DNA of 64,000 nucleotides, from contig NZ_CP055481.1 in NCBI RefSeq assembly GCF_013705725.1, forward strand, positions 6,266,683-6,330,682, given 5' to 3'. Positions 42,332 through 51,952 of this stretch are shown piece by piece. The DNA comes from Klebsiella sp. RHBSTW-00484 (lineage in GTDB: Bacteria > Pseudomonadota > Gammaproteobacteria > Enterobacterales > Enterobacteriaceae). Position 1 is the stretch's first letter. Each line of letters starts with the position of its first letter. Below the pieces are notes generated by a model. That model was not told the DNA's origin and searched no databases. It was given only the letters and a program-made list of their open reading frames with translations. A program made the position numbers and the translations under genes.

Positions 42332-43080
42332 ACATTGATAATTTTTTTGGTTTGAACGGAAAAGTTGCCATGGTGACTGGCGCATCGGCAGGTATTGGAC
42401 TCGCCATTGTCGAATTGATGAATGAATTAGGCGTAACGGTCATCATGGTGGATAAAAATCCGCAGGTTGTCGAACAGGCGAAACATATACTGGGTAAAGG
42501 TATCGGCATCGCCGCCGATCTATCCGATATTGATGCGATCCCTGCACTGGTTCAGCACGTAGTGGATGGTTATGGGCGTATTGATATTCTGGTGAATAAT
42601 GCCGGGATCGGCATTCTTGAATCAGCCTCAGAGGTGAAAAAAGAGAGCTGGGATGCGACATTGCTGGTTAACCTGACAGCGCCTTACTTCCTCTCTCAGG
42701 CGGTTGGAGAGTTTATGATAAACCAGCACAGTGGCCGTATCGTTAATATTGCCTCCCAGGCCAGCGTTATTGCTCTGGAGAATCACGCAGCGTACTGCAC
42801 AAGTAAAGCCGGACTGGTTATTGCGTCAAAAGTGTTGGCGGCAGAGTGGGGGAAATATGGCATTACCGTCAATACTATTTCCCCAACCGTGGTAGAAACG
42901 GAATTAGGTAAACGCTACTGGCAGGGTGAAAGGGCAACCGAGATGAAGGCTAAAATTCCAACAGGGCGTTTTGCCATGCCGGATGAAATAGCGGCTGCGG
43001 TGGCTTATCTTGTCAGTGATAAGGCCGGGATGGTTACTGGCGAGAATCTTATCGTTGATGGCGGCTACACTATTATCTGA
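42328..43080 (+). CDS. Short-chain dehydrogenase, probable polyol dehydrogenase
   Basis: NAD(P)-dependent oxidoreductase of the classical SDR family, 250 aa. Cofactor loop TGASAGIG (about 18-25), NNAG at about 90, catalytic Ser in NIASQAS, and Tyr-x-x-x-Lys in YCTSK. The end GENLIVDGGYTII is the usual SDR substrate-side loop. An Asp after the second strand (VIMVDKN) favours NAD over NADP. Paired by a 4-nt overlap with a polyol permease, it probably oxidises the imported alditol to a ketose. No kinase for the ketose is adjacent. Confidence 0.87.
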   Translation: MNIDNFFGLNGKVAMVTGASAGIGLAIVELMNELGVTVIMVDKNPQVVEQAKHILGKGIGIAADLSDIDAIPALVQHVVDGYGRIDILVNNAGIGILESASEVKKESWDATLLVNLTAPYFLSQAVGEFMINQHSGRIVNIASQASVIALENHAAYCTSKAGLVIASKVLAAEWGKYGITVNTISPTVVETELGKRYWQGERATEMKAKIPTGRFAMPDEIAAAVAYLVSDKAGMVTGENLIVDGGYTII

Positions 43081-43145
43081 TTTGCCGAGCTATCTCAATG
43101 CTGAGACGGATGGCAAACCTGCTTTATCTATTGTGCTCGTATTTC

Positions 43146-43178
43146 TGCCGGGCGGCGGCTAACACCTTGCCCGGCCTG
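43146..43178. repeat. REP (palindromic unit) element
   Basis: TGCCGGGCGGCGGCTAACAC and then CTTGCCCGGCCTGC form the mismatched GC-rich palindrome typical of enterobacterial REP sequences, between the convergent SDR gene and yieH. Confidence 0.75.
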
Positions 43179-43266
43179 CAAATTCCAAAACGAGTTTCCT
43201 ATAAGCTCGGACAGAAGCACTGCCGGGTCATTTCAGATGAGTGCACTCTGTCTGCAATCTGAATAC

Positions 43267-43932
43267 TTAGCGCGTGATATCCCACCCGCGCGCTTTCCAC
43301 AGATCCGGCAGCTCATCCAGGCGGGTAAACGTTGTCACTTTCGGATGCACGATCGGCTTGTTGTGCGGATCGGCGCAGAAGTAGAACACCTCCATTCCGG
43401 CAGCGATCCCTGACTGTGCGCCTGCGCTGGAATCATCGACCAGAATGCAGTTCTCGACGTTCACGTTCATCGCTTTTGCGGCATGGAGCATCAGGGCCGG
43501 ATCGGGTTTCCAGCGCTGGATGTCGTAGCCGCTGAACAGTTTTTCCGGGAAGTGATGCAACATTCCCAATTTACCGAGAGAGTGCTGCATTTTGCTCACC
43601 GGGCCGTTGGAGACCACGCACATCGGCACCTTGACCGCATCCAGCAGCGCCTGTGCCCCAGGAATGACTTCCAGTTCAGTATCAAACAGACGTGCAACTT
43701 CATCGCGGTAAACCGGCTCAAGAGTCGCTTTTTGCAGGTCAACGCCGTACTCCGCGTTAATGGTGTCGATAATCTCGTAAAGTTTTACGCCCTTGAAGCG
43801 CTTAAAAATTTCTTCTAAATCCAGCGTAATGCCAAATTCCCTGAACATATGGACGTAGGCGCGGGAGCAGATCACCTCGCTGTCGACCAGCGTGCCGTCA
43901 CAGTCGAAAAATACTGATTCTGGTTGGGTCAT
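43267..43932 (-). CDS. yieH: 6-phosphogluconate phosphatase, HAD family
   Basis: Haloacid-dehalogenase-type phosphatase of 221 aa; the E. coli protein hydrolyses 6-phosphogluconate. Motif I FFDCDGTLVDSE, motif II VVSNGP, motif III Lys in RWKPDPAL and motif IV LVDDSSAGAQSG are intact, with a helical cap between. It is divergent from adeP, sharing a 167-bp promoter region with PurR-like boxes. Confidence 0.94.
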   Translation of the reverse strand: MTQPESVFFDCDGTLVDSEVICSRAYVHMFREFGITLDLEEIFKRFKGVKLYEIIDTINAEYGVDLQKATLEPVYRDEVARLFDTELEVIPGAQALLDAVKVPMCVVSNGPVSKMQHSLGKLGMLHHFPEKLFSGYDIQRWKPDPALMLHAAKAMNVNVENCILVDDSSAGAQSGIAAGMEVFYFCADPHNKPIVHPKVTTFTRLDELPDLWKARGWDITR

Positions 43933-43949
43933 GTCGTTTCCATTTTAGT

Positions 43950-43997
43950 AAGTTAACGTTTTCGTCATGCTGATTTGTGAGACGCAATCGTTGCCGT
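43950..43997. promoter_or_regulatory. Two PurR-like operators between yieH and adeP
   Basis: ACGCAATCGTTGCCGT (43982-43997) is close to the PurR consensus ACGCAAACGTTTGCGT, and AAGTTAACGTTTTCGT (43950-43965) matches it less well, mainly in the right half. adeP is in the PurR regulon of E. coli. Confidence 0.6.
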
Positions 43998-44099
43998 ATA
44001 AGCAAAATCAATGAAAAAAAGTATCTCACAACTGCCCTTATTGTCGCATTTTGGTATAGGATAGCGACGAATTTTCCCTCCTTTGTTCGGAAACCGATA

Positions 44100-45437
44100 A
44101 TGAGTCAACAACAAACCAGCCAGTCTTCTGGCCAGGGTCTGCTGGAGCGCGTGTTCAAACTCCGCGAACATGGCACGACGGCACGTACCGAAGCGATTGC
44201 AGGTTTCACTACCTTCCTGACGATGGTGTACATCGTTTTTGTTAACCCACAAATTCTTGGCGTCGCGGGTATGGATACCAGCGCTGTTTTTGTGACCACC
44301 TGTCTGATCGCCGCGTTCGGCAGCATCCTGATGGGACTGTTCGCTAACCTGCCGGTGGCGCTGGCACCCGCGATGGGCCTGAACGCTTTCTTCGCGTTTG
44401 TCGTGGTTCAGGCGATGGGCCTGTCGTGGCAGGTCGGGATGGGTGCGATTTTCTGGGGCGCTGTTGGCCTGCTGCTGCTGACGATTTTCCGCGTACGCTA
44501 CTGGATGATTGCTAATATCCCGGTTAGCCTGCGTGTCGGTATTACCAGCGGTATCGGCCTGTTTATCGGCATGATGGGGCTGAAAAACGCGGGTGTCATT
44601 GTCGCAAACAAAGACACCCTGGTGAGTATTGGCAACCTGACGTCCCACAGCGTACTGCTGGGTATTCTTGGCTTCTTTATTATCGCGATTCTGGCTTCCC
44701 GCAACATTCATGCGGCGGTACTGGTTTCAATCGTGGTCACCACGCTGCTGGGCTGGATGTTGGGTGATGTTCACTATACCGGCATCGTTTCTGCGCCGCC
44801 GAGCGTGACTACGGTGATCGGTCATGTTGATCTGGCGGGTTCGCTGAATCTCGGTCTGGCGGGAGTTATCTTCTCGTTTATGCTGGTGAACCTGTTCGAC
44901 TCCTCCGGTACCTTGATCGGCGTGACTGATAAAGCGGGTCTGGCCGATGAGAAGGGTAAGTTCCCGCGCATGAAGCAGGCGTTGTTTGTCGATAGCGTTT
45001 CGTCCGTTGCGGGTTCCTTTATTGGCACCTCTTCCGTGACTGCCTATATCGAATCGTCTTCAGGGGTTTCCGTTGGCGGCCGCACCGGCTTAACCGCCGT
45101 AGTGGTTGGTCTTCTGTTCCTGCTGGTTATCTTCCTGTCGCCGCTGGCGGGTATGGTTCCGGCCTATGCCGCAGCCGGTGCGCTGATTTACGTTGGCGTT
45201 CTGATGACTTCCAGCCTGGCACGCGTGAAGTGGGATGACCTGACCGAATCGGTTCCTGCGTTTATTACCGCCGTGATGATGCCGTTTAGCTTCTCTATTA
45301 CCGAAGGTATTGCCTTAGGCTTTATCTCTTACTGCGTGATGAAGATTGGTACCGGCCGTCTGCGTGACCTCAGCCCATGCGTGATTGTGGTTTCACTGCT
45401 GTTCGTGCTGAAGATTGTGTTTATCGACGCTCATTAA
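44100..45437 (+). CDS. adeP: Adenine permease AdeP
   Basis: High-affinity adenine:H+ symporter of the AzgA-like NCS2 family. It is 445 aa with about twelve to fourteen membrane spans. Family signatures include GFTTFLTMVYIVFVNP, ALAPAMGLNAFFAF and VNLFDSSGTLIGV. The start at 44100 (MSQQQTSQSSGQGLLERVFK) agrees with E. coli; the frame is open 41 codons further up across the promoter and is not used. PurR-type boxes upstream imply repression by purines. Confidence 0.97.
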   Translation: MSQQQTSQSSGQGLLERVFKLREHGTTARTEAIAGFTTFLTMVYIVFVNPQILGVAGMDTSAVFVTTCLIAAFGSILMGLFANLPVALAPAMGLNAFFAFVVVQAMGLSWQVGMGAIFWGAVGLLLLTIFRVRYWMIANIPVSLRVGITSGIGLFIGMMGLKNAGVIVANKDTLVSIGNLTSHSVLLGILGFFIIAILASRNIHAAVLVSIVVTTLLGWMLGDVHYTGIVSAPPSVTTVIGHVDLAGSLNLGLAGVIFSFMLVNLFDSSGTLIGVTDKAGLADEKGKFPRMKQALFVDSVSSVAGSFIGTSSVTAYIESSSGVSVGGRTGLTAVVVGLLFLLVIFLSPLAGMVPAYAAAGALIYVGVLMTSSLARVKWDDLTESVPAFITAVMMPFSFSITEGIALGFISYCVMKIGTGRLRDLSPCVIVVSLLFVLKIVFIDAH

Positions 45438-45445
45438 TGCGCGTT

Positions 45446-45480
45446 TCCCTCACACTCGGCATGCTGGCGAGTGTGAGGGA
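45446..45480. terminator. Hairpin between convergent adeP and chrR
   Basis: A 13-bp perfect stem TCCCTCACACTCG / CGAGTGTGAGGGA with a 9-nt loop, between two converging genes. It lacks good T-runs, so it may act as a 3'-end barrier rather than a classical terminator. Confidence 0.7.
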
Positions 45481-45486
45481 ACAATA

Positions 45487-46053
45487 CTACGCTTTAACCC
45501 GCTGAATATACTCGGCAAAGGCGCTTAGCTGCCCGCTGAGATGATCGAGCGTACTCTGATCGACCACCTTCCCCTCCTGCGGATCGACCTTATTCTGAAT
45601 CACACCGCCCATAAACTCTGGCTTGTTCATCACCATCGCATCGAGGAAGACCAGAATCTGGCGCAGATGATACTGGCAGCGTGCGCCGCCAATCACGCCC
45701 ATTGAGCTGGTTTGAATCAGTACTGGTTTGCCGGATAGGGGCTGTTCTGGCAGACGAGACAGCCAGTCGATGGCATTTTTCAGACCACCAGGAACCGAGT
45801 AGTTATATTCTGGAGTTACGATAACCACACCATCCGCTTCACGAATTTGCTGAGCAATATCCTGCACGCTTTGCGGGAATCCCTCTTCCTGTTGGGCGTC
45901 GGCATCGTACAGCGGAATCGCGCCAATGGATGGTAACGCGGAGATTTCCATTCCCGCAGGCGCAATGCCGGGCAGGGTGCGCGCTACCATGGCATTAAAA
46001 GAGCCCTTGCGCAGGCTTCCGAGTAACGTAACAACTTTCAACGTATCAGACAT
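45487..46053 (-). CDS. chrR: NADPH-dependent FMN quinone/chromate reductase ChrR
   Basis: Soluble flavoprotein that reduces quinones and chromate and protects against oxidative stress. It is 188 aa. FMN-phosphate loop LLGSLRKGSFN, TPEYNYSVPGGLKNAIDWLSR and SMGVIGGARCQYHLR are the NADPH-dependent FMN reductase signatures. 37 nt downstream of yieE, in the same direction. Confidence 0.95.
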   Translation of the reverse strand: MSDTLKVVTLLGSLRKGSFNAMVARTLPGIAPAGMEISALPSIGAIPLYDADAQQEEGFPQSVQDIAQQIREADGVVIVTPEYNYSVPGGLKNAIDWLSRLPEQPLSGKPVLIQTSSMGVIGGARCQYHLRQILVFLDAMVMNKPEFMGGVIQNKVDPQEGKVVDQSTLDHLSGQLSAFAEYIQRVKA

Positions 46054-46090
46054 GATTGCTCCTTTGCATCATGATGGCCGGACGGGCCGG

Positions 46091-46828
46091 TCAGTTGAGG
46101 GAGAAGGCTTTTTCGGTTGGTAAGCTGGTAAAGCGCATGAGTCGGGTGGATAACTCTTTTGCACGAACTTGCGCGTCAGGTAGGCTGTGCCACCCCGCTT
46201 TGCCGCCATATTCCCAGATTTTTAGTTGGCCAATATCCGGGCTTGCGGCGATGGACCAGACCAGTACTGTTTCGGCGTCGCAGACGGCTTCTATTGGCTG
46301 CATTCTGCCCGTTCGTAATCGGCCCGATCCCGGCAGAAGCTGTAGGTGAACTGGGGATTCTCCGGTCAGCTTCAGGATGCTTTTACGGAGTGCAGCCAGT
46401 TGAGCGCGAGCCTCATCGGGGTCGTGCTGATTGCTAATCCATAAACGTTCATTGCTATTAAAAGCGTAGCGGTCAGCGTCGTGTAATGAATGTAAGCCGT
46501 GGGAGGTGTGCCGTAGTTCCATATCCAGGCCGCAATCACCTTCGGTAGTTAGCGCCACGCCAACGATATTTCCGGCATACGAGATGGAAAAACGCGGGAG
46601 ATTTTCGTCGCGAAAAACCGGTTTTCCATTCTCTTCATCAATGATTTCTGGAAGTTCTCTAATGCCATACAACATAAAGAGTAGTTCTGCGAGTAGCGAT
46701 CGTGATGCACGATAGCGGCTTTGTCGGTACTCGGGCAGGCGTCTTGCTGATTGATGACAGGCTGCCGACAGGCGTGTTGATTGTGGTTCTCTGGTGTTGA
46801 GTATCCCTCTTGCAAAATGCGTTGCCAT
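46091..46828 (-). CDS. yieE: Sfp-type phosphopantetheinyl transferase YieE
   Basis: Predicted 4'-phosphopantetheinyl transferase that would activate acyl or peptidyl carrier proteins, 245 aa. Metal-binding DCGLDMEL (GxDxE pattern) and the C-terminal basic helix LRKSILKLTGE (equivalent of WxxKEAxxK, poorly conserved) are visible. The carrier partner is not known in E. coli and none is encoded nearby. Confidence 0.85.
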   Translation of the reverse strand: MATHFARGILNTREPQSTRLSAACHQSARRLPEYRQSRYRASRSLLAELLFMLYGIRELPEIIDEENGKPVFRDENLPRFSISYAGNIVGVALTTEGDCGLDMELRHTSHGLHSLHDADRYAFNSNERLWISNQHDPDEARAQLAALRKSILKLTGESPVHLQLLPGSGRLRTGRMQPIEAVCDAETVLVWSIAASPDIGQLKIWEYGGKAGWHSLPDAQVRAKELSTRLMRFTSLPTEKAFSLN

Positions 46829-46974
46829 TCGTCGCTCCGTGATTAATGGTCAATGATAAAAACTGCGAATAATATTATCGCTCAGAATAGTCAGGTTTTA
46901 ATGCGGAAATTACCTCTTGAAAAGGGAAATTGTGTGAATTTTACAATTTATTGCGCGAACGAGGCAAACCAGGG

Positions 46975-47934
46975 CTATAACGGGTCGATATAGAGCTGCC
47001 TGAGCGTTTCTCGCAGCCAGACGATCTTCGGGTTGTAGCTATTGCGCTTATGCCACAACAGCGTGAAGGGTACACGCACTTTCTCCAGAAGCGATGGCTC
47101 TAGCGGTAGTGGAAGCGAGACCAGCGGTAGGTGGTGCTGCTGATTATAACGCTGACAATAGCGTGGCGCAGTTGCCAGCATCGTATGATTCGGCTGTGCG
47201 GCCATAAACAGCGACTGCTCAAAACCTGGCACAGTCAATGCCACGGTGCGTTTATGCCCCAGATCGTCTAGCACGTCATCCAGCGCCCAGGTATCGCTCT
47301 GCTCCCAACATATATTGATGTGCGGATAGCGTAAGAAGGTTTCAAGATTCCACTCCTCGCTAAGCGCAGGGTGATCGGTGCGTAGCCACACCTGCGGTAA
47401 GTCGGTAAACAGAACCTCAAAATCAATATACCAGGGCAGCATACTCACTTGTTCCCGTGAGCGCGGATGGGTTTCCCGCCCGCAAAAGCCGATATCGACT
47501 TCGCCACGAATAATAGCATCCAGTGAATCGTAATCCCAATTACGCAGGCGGATCAGCGCTTGAGGATAGTGCTGGTAGATCCGTTGGGAAAGCGAATTCA
47601 GCAGAATCATCAGTAGCGGCGATTCCGCCGCCAGCTCAAACTTCAGACCGCTTGGCATCGTGTGATGAGGCTTATCGAGGATCTGATTGCCCATCTGCAT
47701 CCAGTCCGCCAGATCCTGTTCCATGCTGCTCATCAGTGGCGTAGGCGACAGCCCCAGAGGCGTTTTAACAAACAAGGGATCGTCAAACCAGGCGCGCAGC
47801 TTAGCCAGCGACTTACTCACCGCCGACGGCGAGACGTTCATTCGTTTCGCCGTGCGGGTGACGCTGAGCTCCTGCGTTAAAAGCTGCAGGCACAAGAGTA
47901 AGTTAAGATCGAGACTCGACAGGGGTTTCTTCAT
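46975..47934 (-). CDS. yidZ: LysR-family regulator YidZ
   Basis: LysR-type regulator of 319 aa: helix-turn-helix in residues about 8-60 ([20 protein letters not shown]), then a periplasmic-binding-like effector domain. E. coli YidZ is linked to nitric-oxide resistance under anaerobiosis. Its start lies inside the end of mdtL (32-nt overlap, same direction), so the two are probably co-transcribed. Confidence 0.92.
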   Translation of the reverse strand: MKKPLSSLDLNLLLCLQLLTQELSVTRTAKRMNVSPSAVSKSLAKLRAWFDDPLFVKTPLGLSPTPLMSSMEQDLADWMQMGNQILDKPHHTMPSGLKFELAAESPLLMILLNSLSQRIYQHYPQALIRLRNWDYDSLDAIIRGEVDIGFCGRETHPRSREQVSMLPWYIDFEVLFTDLPQVWLRTDHPALSEEWNLETFLRYPHINICWEQSDTWALDDVLDDLGHKRTVALTVPGFEQSLFMAAQPNHTMLATAPRYCQRYNQQHHLPLVSLPLPLEPSLLEKVRVPFTLLWHKRNSYNPKIVWLRETLRQLYIDPL

Positions 47935-49087
47935 AGCGCTGCGCGGCCCGCGACGGGGAAGCGACCATAATCAGAACAATGCTTACTATGCTACAGGCAA
48001 TGAGTATCCCGATCAGCATATTCATTGCGCTGAGTCCGACGATCGCCGCCAGCCAAATCCACAGCGAAGAGCCGCAGACCTGAGCAATCCCTAAAACTGA
48101 GCTTGCGACGCCCGCGCGCAGGGTAAATGGCCCCAGAGCCTGACTCATCGCCACGCCAAAGCCGACGGAGAATCCGGCGCAAATAAGCCCCAGTCCCAGC
48201 ATCGTCATGGTCTGGCTGGTGGAGAGGCAAAGTAGCAGGCCAGCGATAAAGAACAGAACCTGCGAGGTCAGCATCAGCGTGCGCGGCTTAAACAGCGTCA
48301 GGGCAAACGGTGTCGAGAACGAAACCACCATACTGACCAGCGCCATCAGCGCCATCGCCATGGAATAGGTACCGCGATCGAAGCCCATCTCTTCCATCAT
48401 CAGCACCGGGGAGACGTTAACGTAGGTCAGGATAGTCGTCACGCTCAGGGTGGTAATGACAATTCGGCTGAGGAAAAAGCGGTTAAGTAGCGACTCGGGG
48501 GCGATATTTTGCTGTGTTTCCGTGTGCGGCATGGAGGTTGGGCGCGTTTCCCGCAAAGCAAAAATCGAAAGCAGGCCCACCAGAACGCCCATGCCGGTCA
48601 TGGTATAGAACAGGCTCTGCCAGGGGTATTTCAGCATAATCAGATGGCCCAGTACCGGAGCCAGTACCGGAATAATGCAGGTGATACCGTTTAGCAATGA
48701 CAGGACTTTGGCACGGCGGCGATCGTCGAGGGTATCGCGCAGAACGGCAAAGGCGACGACGTAGCAACTGCCCGCGCCAATCCCCTGAATAAAACGCCCA
48801 ACCAGGAAGTGGGTACTGACCTGCGCTTGAGAACAGAGCAGGGACGCCAGAACAAAGACTATGGCTCCGAATATGGCTACTGGCTTACGCCCTGATTTAT
48901 CCGCTATACGGCCAGCAAACAGCATTGCGGCGGCCATTCCCGCGAGATAAACCGAGAAGGCGATGTGCAGCTGCGCTTCGCTGGCCCCCAGGTCTTGTGC
49001 GATGCGCGGCAGGCCGACCAGATACATATCGATGCCGGATGGATAAAGCAAAACCAGCGCAAAACTACAGATAAGAAAGCGTGCCAT
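47903..49087 (-). CDS. mdtL: MFS multidrug efflux transporter MdtL
   Basis: Drug:H+ antiporter of the DHA1 family; in E. coli it gives chloramphenicol resistance when overexpressed. It is 394 aa with twelve membrane spans. Motif A-like [15 protein letters not shown] after helix 2 and the helix-5 motif C region ([17 protein letters not shown]) are clear. In E. coli tnaCAB lies upstream; here a LysR regulator and other genes take that place. Confidence 0.95.
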   Translation of the reverse strand: MARFLICSFALVLLYPSGIDMYLVGLPRIAQDLGASEAQLHIAFSVYLAGMAAAMLFAGRIADKSGRKPVAIFGAIVFVLASLLCSQAQVSTHFLVGRFIQGIGAGSCYVVAFAVLRDTLDDRRRAKVLSLLNGITCIIPVLAPVLGHLIMLKYPWQSLFYTMTGMGVLVGLLSIFALRETRPTSMPHTETQQNIAPESLLNRFFLSRIVITTLSVTTILTYVNVSPVLMMEEMGFDRGTYSMAMALMALVSMVVSFSTPFALTLFKPRTLMLTSQVLFFIAGLLLCLSTSQTMTMLGLGLICAGFSVGFGVAMSQALGPFTLRAGVASSVLGIAQVCGSSLWIWLAAIVGLSAMNMLIGILIACSIVSIVLIMVASPSRAAQRYEETPVESRS

Positions 49088-49208
49088 AGAACCCCTCGCG
49101 ATAAGAATGTCGTACAGAATAGAGACGATCGCGCGGTAGTACGAGTTGCCATTTGGACAACAATGATTTCCTGGGAGGAAAAACGCTTTGGAGATAAACG
49201 ATTATAAG

Positions 49209-50096
49209 TTAATGATTTGATTTTATACTGTTTTTTACTGTCTCAATAAATTGATCGCGTAAATGATTACTTATCTGCGAATTCCAGACGAGACCAATAT
49301 CCCAGCCAGCCTGGTTTCCTTCAAGATTGTGCAGACTCACTCCTGCAGGGAGGAAGTTACGCACGCTTTCTGGTAGCAACGCGACGCCGTTTCCCCCGGC
49401 GATCAGGGCCAATAAAGCATGTATATCATCCGTAACGGACGCGGGTTCGGCTGTGATGTCGCTTTGCAGAAGATATTGCCTTGTTTGTTCCGCCAGGCAG
49501 GGGCTTTGATCCGGATTAATTTGCAATATTGTGCTCGACATTAAAATATCTCGCTCGCTTTTTTGCTGCCAGGTTTTTGCTGATGGCACCACCAGAATAA
49601 GCTTTTCATGTTTAATGAATATTGAACTTAGCGGTTCGGTCATAGGAAGGCGAACAAAACCGACATGCAGCGAACCATCCATTAAGAGTTTGCATTGCAC
49701 GCTTGATGGAATATGACTCACGGATATTTCTATGCCTGGATACATATTTTGAAATATGTTAATCCACGTCGAAACGGTATTGAATGATGAAATCCCAAAT
49801 CCAATTAATAAACTATCGCTATTCTTTTTTTGTATTTCTCGCGTGTAGCTTAAAAAATGATGGTGTTGTTTTACCAGATCGTGAGCTTTCGAAAAAATCT
49901 GCTGCCCAAGCTCAGTGAGTATCGCACCGTGGCGTCCGCGCTGGAAAAGCGCCCCACCGATCTGCTGCTCTAATGCCTGGATTTGTTTGGATAAGGCTGG
50001 CTGCGTGAGGTGCAGGGCCATGGCGGCCTTGTGGTAGCTACCTTGTTCTGCAACAGTAACAAATGCGCGTATGAGTCTTATATCCATTCCTGACAT
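49209..50096 (-). CDS. LysR-family transcriptional regulator
   Basis: 295 aa with an N-terminal winged HTH (GSYHKAAMALHLTQPALSKQ, residues about 19-38) and a LysR substrate-binding domain. I do not recognise a specific family member. It is divergent from the HAD phosphatase at 50190 with only 93 bp between, the classic arrangement for a LysR protein controlling its neighbour. An alternative start three codons in (MDIRLIRAF, 50087) is possible; neither has a strong ribosome site. Confidence 0.88.
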   Translation of the reverse strand: MSGMDIRLIRAFVTVAEQGSYHKAAMALHLTQPALSKQIQALEQQIGGALFQRGRHGAILTELGQQIFSKAHDLVKQHHHFLSYTREIQKKNSDSLLIGFGISSFNTVSTWINIFQNMYPGIEISVSHIPSSVQCKLLMDGSLHVGFVRLPMTEPLSSIFIKHEKLILVVPSAKTWQQKSERDILMSSTILQINPDQSPCLAEQTRQYLLQSDITAEPASVTDDIHALLALIAGGNGVALLPESVRNFLPAGVSLHNLEGNQAGWDIGLVWNSQISNHLRDQFIETVKNSIKSNH

Positions 50097-50189
50097 TTAT
50101 CGAACTCTGAAAAAATGGAATTATACACTCTATCATAAGTCAGAGCATACTTGCTAAGAGGTCTTTCATTATAAATAAGGACGATATTA

Positions 50190-50897
50190 ATGTATCAAAA
50201 TAAGTCGATAAAGTTAGCCGTTCTTTTCGATATGGATGGTGTATTAATTGATTCTAATGCTGTTATCGAGCGTGCATGGTGTGAAGCCGCGAAAATGTAC
50301 GGCCGTGAAATTAGCGACGAAGATATTATTAAACATATTCATGGTCAGCCGGGACCACACACGATTCGCGCGCTGTTTAATGACCTACCTCTTGTCGATC
50401 GGCAGAAAGTCCAGGAACATATTATTTATGTCGAAAACACAGCCAGTTATGAGGCTATCCCTGGCGTGGCGAAACTTATTACTTCCCTTAAGGAAGCGGG
50501 GATCACCGTCGGTATTGTTACCAGCGGCTGGCGTGAGAAAATCGAGCGGGTGATTGAAATGCTTCATATTCAGTGCTGCATTTCGGTCATCGTCGAGCGC
50601 GATGATGTTGCCAGAGGTAAGCCTCATCCTGACCCCTATCTGCTGGCGGCGGCGCGGTTAGGGATCCCGGCGAATCAGACGGTGGTTTTTGAGGATTCCC
50701 GCAGCGGAGTCACTTCCGCCGTTGCTGCTGGAGCGTATTGTGTAGGGATAGGCAGCGATGATTTACTGCCTTACGGCGCAATGCTTGCTATCCCTGACTT
50801 TCGTGGGGTTCGCGTTGTGGCAGAAGGCGATAGCGCTCGGATGCTTTTATTCACACCTGAACATTGTGTACAGATGGGACAGTTATCGCGTTTCTGA
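50190..50897 (+). CDS. HAD-superfamily phosphatase, beta-phosphoglucomutase-like
   Basis: 235 aa HAD subfamily IA enzyme: motif I LFDMDGVLIDSNAV, motif II VTSGWREK, Lys in RGKPHPDPYLL, motif IV VFEDSRSGV. The DMDGVLID form is that of sugar-phosphate phosphatases and beta-phosphoglucomutases. The C-terminal 30 residues (DFRGVRVVAEGDSARM...) extend beyond the core. It may be regulated by the divergent LysR protein. The substrate is unknown. Confidence 0.87.
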   Translation: MYQNKSIKLAVLFDMDGVLIDSNAVIERAWCEAAKMYGREISDEDIIKHIHGQPGPHTIRALFNDLPLVDRQKVQEHIIYVENTASYEAIPGVAKLITSLKEAGITVGIVTSGWREKIERVIEMLHIQCCISVIVERDDVARGKPHPDPYLLAAARLGIPANQTVVFEDSRSGVTSAVAAGAYCVGIGSDDLLPYGAMLAIPDFRGVRVVAEGDSARMLLFTPEHCVQMGQLSRF

Positions 50898-50912
50898 GCC
50901 AACTAGCTGGCG

Positions 50913-51353
50913 TTATCGGCGCGGCCAAAGATGCTCATATGATGTCACCACGCGAGGCTCACCCAGCGTTTCAATCATACCCAGCGGCATTTGCCGTCGG
51001 GTTTCTTGCTTCCCAATAACCAGTGCGTTTTCAGTATCAGCCCAGTACAGAGCCGTGTGAGTGCCCCGCAGAATATCGACCAGACTCTGCCAGAAAGCAT
51101 CAGTTCCCGGAACATGCACAAAATCAAGGTTACTGACTAAAGGAATTGCATCATTGGTCGCCCATACAGAGAGGTAATATTCGGGTTGTTGAGGATATTT
51201 AAGATTGTAGGAAACGAGTATTTTTCCGGCGATTTCACTGCGAGAAATATTTTTATTTGTAATAGCATCGCCAAACGCTTCCTCAACAATGGAAAGCGGG
51301 AAAAATCCCTCCTCGCCATGATCAAAAGCCTGGAGCCAGTAATCCATACTCAT
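50913..51353 (-). CDS. Hypothetical protein, 146 aa
   Basis: I do not recognise this protein. From the Met at 51353 (MSMDYWLQAFDHGEEGFFPL), with GGAAG 8 nt before it, it is 146 aa; an upstream in-frame Met 12 codons earlier lacks a ribosome site. It is acidic, cytoplasmic, with alternating alpha and beta character, many aromatics and no signal peptide. Size and make-up recall small immunity or SUKH-like proteins, but no toxin gene is adjacent, so this is only a suggestion. It converges on the HAD gene with 15 nt between stops. Confidence 0.75.
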   Translation of the reverse strand: MSMDYWLQAFDHGEEGFFPLSIVEEAFGDAITNKNISRSEIAGKILVSYNLKYPQQPEYYLSVWATNDAIPLVSNLDFVHVPGTDAFWQSLVDILRGTHTALYWADTENALVIGKQETRRQMPLGMIETLGEPRVVTSYEHLWPRR

Positions 51354-51470
51354 GATGTTTCTTCCCTTGTGGATAAATGCAATATACAAACCAGCAAGCA
51401 GATATGTTAATGCTTATTTATTGCGGCTTGTACCTGCATTCATCTTTAGTCATGACATTTGAGAAAATAT

Positions 51471-51878
51471 CTACTTCCAAATCCTCGCCATACCTTCACT
51501 TTCTGGCCTGACGCTGGTAAAACCAAATTTCGCGTACAGCTCGGGAACATCGGCTACCAGCGAGACGTATGCTCCTTTAAACGCGTTTTCATCCAGCCAG
51601 GTGACAATTTTTTGCATGATCTGTCGACCAAGGCCTTTCCCCTGATGGGCAGGGTCAACGGCGATATCAACGATTTCAAAGTTCAGCGCGCCGTCGCCGA
51701 CGATACGCCCCATGCCAACAGGTACGCCATCCCAGAGGATATGCACGCCATAGCAACTGTGCGGCAGACCCGCGCGAGCACCCTCCAGCGGACGTGGTGA
51801 CATACCTGAAATAACGCGCAGACGACAAAAGTTTTCCGCGGAAGGGACGGTATCAATAAAGATGTAATCAGCAATCAT
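51471..51878 (-). CDS. GNAT-family N-acetyltransferase
   Basis: 135 aa acetyltransferase. The acetyl-CoA binding motif A is IVDIAVDPAHQGKGLGRQIM (about 68-87) with the Q-x-x-G-x-G core, and motif B is YAKFGFTSV near the end. The substrate cannot be told. It is the last chromosomal gene before the integrated element; the terminator downstream of mnmE lies just upstream of it. Confidence 0.88.
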   Translation of the reverse strand: MIADYIFIDTVPSAENFCRLRVISGMSPRPLEGARAGLPHSCYGVHILWDGVPVGMGRIVGDGALNFEIVDIAVDPAHQGKGLGRQIMQKIVTWLDENAFKGAYVSLVADVPELYAKFGFTSVRPESEGMARIWK

Positions 51879-51952
51879 TGTCGTATCCGGTAAGTGATGG
51901 TACCAATAAAGGTAATTGAGAAAGCGGTACGCGTGAAGACGTAAAGGAAGAA

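Noticed and set aside
43965..44711. 248-codon frame opposite adeP and its promoter
   Set aside because: Composition rich in His, Gln and Asn, typical of an antisense reading of a membrane-protein gene; it runs through the PurR-like sites and the yieH promoter.
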